DNA of 24,870 nt from a virus, in the IMG/VR virus record IMGVR_UViG_3300025141_000701, positions 1 through 24,870 of that record; one strand, given 5' to 3'. The notes under the pieces are model-generated. The model saw only the letters and a program-made list of their open reading frames with translations, did not search any database and was not told where the DNA came from. Within the stretch, counting starts at the first letter, position 1, and each line of letters begins with the position of its first letter. Shown here piece by piece: positions 1-5,130 of the stretch. Both the position numbers and the translations under genes were made by a program.

Positions 1-102
1 AATAGCGCCGTGCTTGAGCCGGCCATAAGTGCTGTTTGTTGCTACTCGCTTAGCTAGCTCAAGTGTGCGCTGGGTCTTTTTGCTTGTATTTGTGATAAGC
101 AT
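1..102 (-). CDS. Partial CDS (N-terminus, 34 codons, runs off left edge); possible cytidine/deoxycytidylate deaminase-type protein
   Basis: An open frame starts at ATG 102 and runs to the window edge without a stop. The visible product starts MLITNTSKKTQ and continues through LELAKRVATNSTYGRLKHGAI. The pattern of an amphipathic helix, then Ser-Thr-x-x-x-x-x-x-HGA-hydrophobic, resembles the N-terminus of phage dCMP/cytidine deaminase-family proteins. In that family the zinc-binding HxE and PCxxC motifs lie further on, here outside the window, so the assignment is inference. No good ribosome binding site stands before ATG 102. An AGGA 7 nt upstream of another ATG (108-106) opens a different frame that stops after 18 codons, so the start is not certain. 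A sigma70-like promoter ends nine bases upstream. Confidence 0.45.
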   Translation of the reverse strand, partial: MLITNTSKKTQRTLELAKRVATNSTYGRLKHGAI

Positions 103-108
103 GCTTTC

Positions 109-137
109 ATTATAGCATCCTGCGGATCCAAAGGCAA
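109..137 (-). promoter_or_regulatory. Sigma70-type promoter, extended -10, before the left-edge gene
   Basis: On the minus strand TTGCCT (137-132) is followed by a 17-nt spacer and a perfect TATAAT (114-109), preceded by TGC to give the extended -10 form TGnTATAAT. The -35 matches consensus at four of six bases. The expected start of transcription (about 102) coincides with the ATG of the partial gene, implying a leaderless message or a later true start. Confidence 0.6.
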
Positions 138-155
138 GGAAATTATTCGCAGCGC

Positions 156-761
156 TTATACGGCACAGAAACCCTGAACCACCCAATCGGTGCGGTCGGG
201 GGTGGCTACACACGTTATATCAACACGATCGCCTTCTGCGGCGGTGCCGCCGACAAATGTAATTACATGGCTGCCTATTGTTATTCCGCTTGCCGCGGCA
301 TCGCCGGCGACGACTGTGCCAACAAGAGTATCACCACCAGCACCCCTTACAACAGTTACGCTTGCAGAGTCTGACGAGGTAATAATAATTGAGATGTGCC
401 AACCAACTAGGACGATCGCCTCTTCCTCGCTGTCCGCGCTTGGTAAAGTAATTGCAAAACCACTTTCGCTATCGCCTTGTGTTAGACTAAATGTCGCTCC
501 CGAATAAGGAAGAGCCGTCGCGACGTCGCTCAAATTCAAGGCGTCGTCAACGTCGATAATTCTTTTTCTATACCCAAATCCGCCTCCAACGGAGACGTCA
601 GTGGCGCCATCATGAATTCTTGCTACTTCATATCCATCATATTGTTTAAATACGAGGTCTTCGCCGTCGGCCTGAAGTTTTATGATAATATCGCCGTCGC
701 GATCGAGGCCAAGTTTACCATGGATTCGGCCTTCTGAAATGTCTTTATCGTAACGAGCCAT
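156..761 (-). CDS. Putative virion decoration/head-fibre-like protein (201 aa)
   Basis: I do not recognise a named family. The 201-aa product is rich in Gly, Ala, Ser, Thr, Val and Asp with alternating hydrophobic residues, as in all-beta phage surface proteins. Residues 1-65 hold a segment with DGDIIIKLQ. The rest looks like a beta module with ITLPSA, VTVVRGAGGDTLVG, GSHVITFVGG and a closing D.WVVQGFCAV. That layout (LTQGDSGS..ITLP.. then a Trp-containing last strand) recurs in phage capsid decoration and fibre proteins. The 193-aa gene at 20971-21552 shares ITLP, a GD-I/M-IIK segment and a late Trp strand, so the two may be paralogs. There is no clear SD before ATG 761, and a late-promoter-like motif ends three bases upstream. 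It lies just after early replication genes but appears to be a late gene. Confidence 0.6.
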   Translation of the reverse strand: MARYDKDISEGRIHGKLGLDRDGDIIIKLQADGEDLVFKQYDGYEVARIHDGATDVSVGGGFGYRKRIIDVDDALNLSDVATALPYSGATFSLTQGDSESGFAITLPSADSEEEAIVLVGWHISIIITSSDSASVTVVRGAGGDTLVGTVVAGDAAASGITIGSHVITFVGGTAAEGDRVDITCVATPDRTDWVVQGFCAV

Positions 762-764
762 ATA

Positions 765-773
765 ATAAATAGT
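765..773 (-). promoter_or_regulatory. Late-promoter-like motif ACTATTTAT before the 201-aa gene
   Basis: The minus strand reads ACTATTTAT, one of seven occurrences of ACTA(A/T)TTA(T/C) in gaps ahead of structural genes. Only three bases separate it from the ATG, so if it is a -10-type element the message would be leaderless or start inside the gene. The promoter role is inferred from recurrence. Confidence 0.45.
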
Positions 774-778
774 TTAAT

Positions 779-916
779 TTACTTTCCTTGTCCGCGGTAT
801 TTCTTTTTATACAACTTTGATCTTTTGTTGTGTGGAAATTTTGACCAACGGCCGTTGCCCTGGCTAGTCTTCTTGTAAGATAAGCGATTACTTTTTACAT
901 TCTTTTTTGTTGCCAT
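779..916 (-). CDS. Small basic protein, 45 aa, ending in YRGQGK
   Basis: This short gene starts at ATG 916, sharing one base with the TAA of the 73-aa gene upstream (TAATG), and stops at TAA 781-779. The 45-aa product begins MATKKNVKSNRLSYKKTSQG, continues NGRWSKFPHNKRSKLYKKKY and ends RGQGK. It has about 15 Lys/Arg and no acidic residue, consistent with nucleic-acid or virion binding. Small proteins with KKTSQG near the middle and a YRGQG end are, as I recall, widespread in marine T4-like phages without known function. The coupled start and that pattern argue for a real gene. Confidence 0.7.
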   Translation of the reverse strand: MATKKNVKSNRLSYKKTSQGNGRWSKFPHNKRSKLYKKKYRGQGK

Positions 917-1137
917 TATTCTTCCTCTTCTTTTTCTCGTTCAACCTGAAAAAATACAATTGTTCGCATTCCTTTGTATCTCATAGGAATCTTTTTTCTT
1001 ACTTTTCTCGCATGTTTTTGAGGTATGTTGTGTATTTCTATGACTTTTCCGCCATCGTCAGTGCCGGATCTATACTTATATTTTTTACTCAACGGATATT
1101 CTTTTTTAAGCTCTTTAATGATATCTTTTATTTTCAT
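916..1137 (-). CDS. Hypothetical small protein, 73 aa, charged
   Basis: The start ATG (1137-1135) overlaps the TGA of uvsX as ATGA, a typical translational coupling, and the stop touches the next small gene. The product begins MKIKDIIKELKKEYPLSKKY, has a basic middle (KHARKVRKKIPMRYKGMR), a short beta-like segment TIVFFQVE and an acidic tail KEEEE. There is no Cys, membrane segment or recognisable domain. Placement directly after uvsX and before a basic 45-aa gene suggests the early or middle replication-recombination operon, but no function can be given. Confidence 0.65.
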   Translation of the reverse strand: MKIKDIIKELKKEYPLSKKYKYRSGTDDGGKVIEIHNIPQKHARKVRKKIPMRYKGMRTIVFFQVEREKEEEE

Positions 1138-2264
1138 GGATATTGCTCAGGCTCTGTGTTATCAACATCATAAAAATCTGCTGCTTTGCCTTCACGTTTA
1201 TCAAATTTAAGAACAATCTCTTGTTCCATTAATTCTACAACTCTATTATAGAATTTTTCATCTTTAAGTTTTTCGGGCCAATTTTTAGCTTGAAATTTTT
1301 CAGATGTTTTATCATCATAGTGTAAAGTAAACCAAGCGCCGGCGTTTGTTAAATATTCTGATGACTTAATTGCTTCAAGCCAGCTTTCCTTGTCCATAAT
1401 GTGAATATCTTCGCCGCCCCAAAGAATCTTAAAAGAGCATTCTCTTCCTTGAGTTCCAAAGCGGCTTTTTTCGATCTTTGCCCGCACTTCTGTTCCGATG
1501 CGGAAGCCCTTATCATCATAGATGAAACTTGCCTTTCCTTTCCTCGCTGTGAGCCACACACGCAGCGAATAGGCGTAAGCTAGGGCCTTACCCCCCGGAG
1601 TGAAATAAGGCGTTGTCATGGCCTCTGAGGGCCTTCTAGTGATGTTCGTTTTAAGTTGGTTTAGGATCAGTAAAGTCGCCTTTTTGTTGGCGATCGGCTG
1701 AACCAGCTTTGCCATGCCTTTTGAAAGGATGCGAGGCTTTACAGCCATCGTTGATAGTGGGTTGAAGTCGCTCTCAATGTCACTAACTGAAGGTGTCATA
1801 GCCATGCTATCCCATATAAATAGCATTTTATTATCGTTATTGGCTAATAGGTTCTCAATTGTTTCCAAGACAAACTCAACCGATTGCGCCTGAATATATA
1901 ACAGATTTTCTAAGTCACAACCCCCGCTTTCCAAAAAGCGTGGGTCAATAGCACTTTCAGAATCAAAGTAAATTACATCAATGCCCATTTTTTGAGCATT
2001 TGCAGCAACCTGTGCTGCCATATAAGATTTACCCGTTGCTTCTAGGCCAGCGATCTCACTGATTTTGCTAACGGGGATACCACCCCACTTGCCACGACGA
2101 ACGATACCGTCTAGCCACTTCGAACCAGTCGGAATAAATTCGTTAACTTCAGTTGGGTTCTCGTCTTTTAAAGAAAACGCAACATTTGCGCCGGCCGACT
2201 TGTTAATCAGCTTTTTCATATCGGCGATGCTTAATCGCCCACTCGTTTTATTTATTTTTGCCAT
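1134..2264 (-). CDS. uvsX: UvsX/RecA-family recombinase (376 aa)
   Basis: This is an ATP-dependent strand-exchange protein of the RecA/UvsX family, which coats single-stranded DNA for recombination-dependent replication and repair. Walker A is GLEATGKS (residues 73-80). The following YFDSESAIDP (99-108) matches the RecA stretch carrying the catalytic Glu (E103 here). Walker B is MLFIWDS with D152. NQLKTNITRRP and the FTPGGKAL segment correspond to the DNA-binding L2 region and its flank. Length is close to T4 UvsX (about 390 aa). The start at ATG 2264 is supported by AGAGG five to six bases upstream. It lies 48 bases after the gp32-like gene, with a strong hairpin between them that should lower its expression relative to gp32, and it overlaps the next gene by four bases. 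The family call is secure. Confidence 0.95.
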   Translation of the reverse strand: MAKINKTSGRLSIADMKKLINKSAGANVAFSLKDENPTEVNEFIPTGSKWLDGIVRRGKWGGIPVSKISEIAGLEATGKSYMAAQVAANAQKMGIDVIYFDSESAIDPRFLESGGCDLENLLYIQAQSVEFVLETIENLLANNDNKMLFIWDSMAMTPSVSDIESDFNPLSTMAVKPRILSKGMAKLVQPIANKKATLLILNQLKTNITRRPSEAMTTPYFTPGGKALAYAYSLRVWLTARKGKASFIYDDKGFRIGTEVRAKIEKSRFGTQGRECSFKILWGGEDIHIMDKESWLEAIKSSEYLTNAGAWFTLHYDDKTSEKFQAKNWPEKLKDEKFYNRVVELMEQEIVLKFDKREGKAADFYDVDNTEPEQYP

Positions 2265-2273
2265 AAATACCTC

Positions 2274-2306
2274 TAAAAGTAAAGGGGGGGACCGAAGTCC
2301 CCCCCC
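2274..2306 (-). terminator. Rho-independent terminator (UUCG loop) between gp32 and uvsX
   Basis: On the minus strand a nine-base stem GGGGGGGAC pairs with GTCCCCCCC around a TTCG loop closed by C-G (2305-2284), followed by TTTACTTTT (2283-2275). It lies after the gp32 stop and before the uvsX SD. The interrupted T-tract suggests partial termination, allowing much gp32 and less UvsX. Confidence 0.8.
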
Positions 2307-2312
2307 ACAAGC

Positions 2313-3038
2313 CTAACTTGCTAGCAATTCGGTGAATGCCTTATCTACTGTATTTTCTGTATTGTACTTTTCAACGTCGTCGTTTCCCTCGCCGTCAGCA
2401 AGGTATTCGTCAAGCATTTCCTTGACTTCCTGCGACGTCTTGCGAGGAAAGATTGCAGTAAAATCAATCTCAGTGTTAATAAACTCCTTCGCAAGCTCAC
2501 GATCTTCAGTAAGAGCCGAAGAGCGCCGGCGCGGCTCAAGATCCGTGCTTGGGAACATTGCTCCCGACTTCTTACCATATCGAAGGGTAAGGTCGGTGCC
2601 AGTCTCCGGATCAGTAATATCGCCATAATCCGGATTCAAGACGAGGCCCAGCAGCTTCTCATAAACTGTCTTGCTATAGCCCCAGAGTCGAACGCCCTGG
2701 TCCTCTTCGCCGCGAACGATCACGGGCGAGAAGAAGCGCTGCTTTGCCATCAGCTTCTTCGCCAATTCACGGGACTCGTCAGAGCCATCCTCCCAAAGCT
2801 TACGAACAAAGGTGTCCAAAGGACAATCCTCGCCAAAATTACGCTTTGGGCTCAAGAAACCGGGCTTGTCGCCAAGGTTGTAATGGAACCAAAACTCCCT
2901 AAAGGGATCGCCATCTGCATCTGGAACAATTCGGATAGTCTGTTCGCCATCCTGCGGCTTCCAGAACCACCGCTTACCATTGCCATTGCCTTGTAGAGCA
3001 ACTTGCTTTTGTTTCATTTTCTTCAAATCTAATGCCAT
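2313..3038 (-). CDS. 32: gp32-like single-stranded DNA-binding protein (241 aa)
   Basis: A T4 gp32-type SSB protects single-stranded DNA at the fork and works with UvsX and the polymerase. The product starts MALDLKKMKQKQ (LAST-like basic N-terminus). It then has RWFWKPQDGEQTIRIVPD, matching the conserved FW.P..GEQ.IRI.P entry to the core, then FREFWFHYNLG and RFFSPVIVRG, and an acidic C-terminus (DGEGNDDVEKYNTE) as expected for partner binding. It has one Cys (EDCPLD), so the zinc site of T4 gp32 (His plus three Cys) is absent. The frame is open to 3104, but ATG 3038 is chosen because AAGGAG sits ten bases upstream; the longer version would start inside the promoter-leader. It is followed by a terminator hairpin and then uvsX. 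Confidence 0.9.
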   Translation of the reverse strand: MALDLKKMKQKQVALQGNGNGKRWFWKPQDGEQTIRIVPDADGDPFREFWFHYNLGDKPGFLSPKRNFGEDCPLDTFVRKLWEDGSDESRELAKKLMAKQRFFSPVIVRGEEDQGVRLWGYSKTVYEKLLGLVLNPDYGDITDPETGTDLTLRYGKKSGAMFPSTDLEPRRRSSALTEDRELAKEFINTEIDFTAIFPRKTSQEVKEMLDEYLADGEGNDDVEKYNTENTVDKAFTELLAS

Positions 3039-3062
3039 AATGTTTTTTCTCCTTAAATTATA

Positions 3063-3083
3063 GGCTGGGTCATTTTCCCAGCC
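3063..3083 (-). promoter_or_regulatory. 5'-leader hairpin of the gp32 mRNA (possible autoregulatory site)
   Basis: On the minus strand GGCTGGG and CCCAGCC form a perfect seven-base stem around the loop AAAATGA. Transcripts from the promoter at 3120-3093 should begin about three bases before it, so the hairpin would sit at the very 5' end. The remaining leader (TATAATTTAAGGAGAAAAAA...) is A/T-rich and unstructured through the SD. T4 gene 32 mRNA has the same arrangement, a 5'-terminal structure (pseudoknot) that nucleates gp32 binding over an unstructured SD region. Similar function here is inference. Confidence 0.6.
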
Positions 3084-3092
3084 CGCACTATA

Positions 3093-3120
3093 AGTATACC
3101 TCATTCTGAGCGATTGTCAA
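3093..3120 (-). promoter_or_regulatory. Sigma70-type promoter for gp32
   Basis: TTGACA (3120-3115, perfect -35), a 16-nt spacer and TATACT (3098-3093, five of six -10 matches) lie in the last codons of the tubulin-like gene. The predicted start near 3086 gives a leader of about 48 nt with a 5'-terminal hairpin. This would give gp32 and uvsX their own early transcript, in addition to read-through from the polymerase promoter. Confidence 0.8.
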
Positions 3121-3955
3121 CCATTTTTTCACCCTGAATGAAGTTTGTGTGAGCTTCGATATATGCAAAATCTTCTTCATATGTCGTCGCTGTTATATCA
3201 TATGATACATTAGTAAACGCAGATTGTCCAGCTTTTTTTATCCGTTTGCTTATTTTGTTTAAAAGATTTTTTTCTTCATTTAGTGTTTGTTCGCCAAAAG
3301 CAAAATAAAAGTGTTTTTCTCGTATGTTTTCAATATTATAAAAATATTTTTCATTGTCTTCTGTTGTACTGTATATGCCAAGTGTAGAAATTCTATTAAT
3401 TTCATGTGGTGGCGATATATTGCTCATAATAAAATCGCTATTTTTAAGATAATTTAACATGTGAAAAGAATTAGCAATTAATGAATTAATTTTGTCACGA
3501 TATTCCACAATTGATAAATTACCTAAAATTTCAGCAACATTAAAATCATCAATTAATATAATTCGCTTAAACAGCCCAGATCTAGCATATTGCTGTAAAA
3601 CGCCAAACACAACTCTTTCATGAGCCTTTTCTTTTTCGCCAAGTAAATCAAAATTTGGCCGAACATATACAACATTTATTTTTAAATGTTTAAATTGTTC
3701 TAAAGTAGCTAAAATAGAGCTACTTATAGTTTCGACGCCGCCGCAAAAAAAGAATATTTCTTCTTTAACCTTTTCAACCAACGATGGAAATTGCGGCGTT
3801 TTATCTTCGGCCTCTTCTACGACCTTTGAGGCCGGTAAAGCATAGCAATTTTTGCCCGTTAAGCCAACGTCAATATAAAAAACGTCATATTGCGGATGTA
3901 CAGACAATTTTTTTGCGACGGCGCGGCCGACTTGGCCAAAACCAATTATATTCAT
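3101..3955 (-). CDS. Divergent tubulin/FtsZ-superfamily-like protein (284 aa), putative
   Basis: No standard name is recognised. Residues 2-16 (NIIGFGQVGRAVAKK) form a glycine-rich beta-alpha start followed by VFYIDV (25-30), like strands 1-2 of FtsZ. IFFFCGGVETISSS (67-80) sits where FtsZ has its VFI.AG.GGGTGTG tubulin signature. NVVYVRPNFDLLGEKEK (94-110) matches the following VVTKPF.FEG.KR segment. RIILIDDFNVAEIL (131-144) matches TLI.IPND.LL. REKHFYFAFG (212-221), then a helix, then a YDIT..YEEDFAYIEAHT strand pair, match the C-terminal activation domain. Signature glycines and the catalytic NxDxxD loop are not kept (NISPPHE at 179-185), so ordinary GTPase activity is doubtful. The ATG overlaps the polymerase stop by four bases (ATGA). 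The fold call is inference from motif order; an unrelated Rossmann-like protein is the alternative. Confidence 0.5.
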   Translation of the reverse strand: MNIIGFGQVGRAVAKKLSVHPQYDVFYIDVGLTGKNCYALPASKVVEEAEDKTPQFPSLVEKVKEEIFFFCGGVETISSSILATLEQFKHLKINVVYVRPNFDLLGEKEKAHERVVFGVLQQYARSGLFKRIILIDDFNVAEILGNLSIVEYRDKINSLIANSFHMLNYLKNSDFIMSNISPPHEINRISTLGIYSTTEDNEKYFYNIENIREKHFYFAFGEQTLNEEKNLLNKISKRIKKAGQSAFTNVSYDITATTYEEDFAYIEAHTNFIQGEKMVDNRSE

Positions 3956-5130
3956 TCTGTTTTATTCATATTGCCAAAGTTTTTACCAATCGACGTTGAA
4001 ACTTTATAAGTACCTAAATCTGTATTTGAAAATGTTTCTACAATTTGATTAAAAAGGCTGCGTTCTTCTTTTGCCAAATCAATTACCAACGAATCATGGA
4101 CTACAAAAGCTATATATGACCTAGAGTCTTTAAGTAAATCATGAACTTTAATCACTTGTCGTAAAACCATATCTGCTGTTGTACTCTGAATCAAATAATT
4201 CAAAGCATGAAATTCGTCCGCTTCGATCTTCCTGCCAAATGGCGTTGTAACTATTTTACCATCCCAGTATTTTTCTTTAATGCTTGTTTTGTCATAGGCT
4301 TTATTCGCCAAATAATCTTTAGAGCCCGGATTATACAACCAAGCGAAGATACGCTCTTTGGCTTCTTCGCGCGATTGCATGCCGGCAAACACATTTTTGG
4401 CGTTCCATTCGTGTATATCTTCTTTTGGCTGTTCTTTTCCGCACAAGGCTAAAAGCGTCCTTAGCTCGGCTGCGTTGAAATCCAACTCTACATAGAGATC
4501 GTTGTTTGGCTCCAATATAGGACGATATTCCTTTTTAAGCGTTAAAACGGGAAAAGACTTTGGCTCTGTTGTCAGCCTGCCTGTTTTTGTCCCAAAAATA
4601 TTATATTTAATCCGCTTTTCTGCTTTTTGAAGTCGTTTCAAAAAATTTCTAGTTGCAAGCTGATGGCTTAAGTGGCTTAATTTGTTTATTTTTAAATTTA
4701 AAGGTCTATTTTTTATATCTTCAACAACTTTTGTAAGTTGCAATAAAAAATCATAATTTTCAGGTTTTTCGTGGTTATCCAAAACATGTTTGGTTATTTG
4801 ATTTTTGATTTCATAAAAATTTAACAAAAAATGTTCTGGCACCAAATCATAAAAACAATGCTCATTTAAATTAATTTTTGCTTGTTTAAAAGAATTTAAA
4901 AATGCGCGCATCTTTTGGCTGGTGGCTTTCCACTCGCTTTTAAGATTTTTTGGACAAACTGCATCAAGCGGGTTGCCGGCACAATATAAGCTTGCATATT
5001 CTATTTCATGTGGCAAATTTTCACAATAGCCCCAAGTCCCAGAAAGCCCTTGAGGTAAATCTTTATGAATTTTTTCTTGAAAATAGATTTTTTTACACTT
5101 AGATTTGTTGTCCAACACTTGAAAAAACAT
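3952..5130 (-). CDS. Short family A DNA polymerase, polymerase domain only (392 aa)
   Basis: This is a template-directed DNA polymerase of the Pol I family. TGRLTTEP (183-190) matches the thumb-palm motif TGRLSS.P. Motif A is DFNAAELR with catalytic D217. EDIHEWNAKNVF (237-248) matches DIH..TA..VF. The O-helix REEAKERIFAWLY gives R254, K258, F262 and Y266 at exactly the Pol I spacing (R754/K758/F762/Y766). NYLIQSTTADMV (311-322) matches NAP.QGTAADI. Motif C is VHDS with D346 but Ser where Pol I has Glu. Residues 1-150 hold no recognisable 3'-5' exonuclease (no DxE or YxxxD set), so proofreading must come from another gene or be missing. RM378 has such a split polymerase, as I recall. The start at ATG 5130 follows the previous stop directly (TAAATG) with AGGA seven bases upstream. 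A perfect sigma70 promoter precedes it. Confidence 0.88.
   Translation of the reverse strand: MFFQVLDNKSKCKKIYFQEKIHKDLPQGLSGTWGYCENLPHEIEYASLYCAGNPLDAVCPKNLKSEWKATSQKMRAFLNSFKQAKINLNEHCFYDLVPEHFLLNFYEIKNQITKHVLDNHEKPENYDFLLQLTKVVEDIKNRPLNLKINKLSHLSHQLATRNFLKRLQKAEKRIKYNIFGTKTGRLTTEPKSFPVLTLKKEYRPILEPNNDLYVELDFNAAELRTLLALCGKEQPKEDIHEWNAKNVFAGMQSREEAKERIFAWLYNPGSKDYLANKAYDKTSIKEKYWDGKIVTTPFGRKIEADEFHALNYLIQSTTADMVLRQVIKVHDLLKDSRSYIAFVVHDSLVIDLAKEERSLFNQIVETFSNTDLGTYKVSTSIGKNFGNMNKTE

Noticed and set aside
190-507. Plus-strand open frame of 105 aa opposite the 201-aa gene, and other plus-strand frames across the window
   Set aside because: All lie opposite convincing minus-strand genes, have skewed low-complexity composition (Ser/Phe/Leu-rich) and lack ribosome binding sites.
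3039-3104. 22-residue longer N-terminus of gp32 starting at 3104
   Set aside because: It would translate the promoter and leader hairpin; ATG 3038 has a proper SD and the family-like N-terminus.
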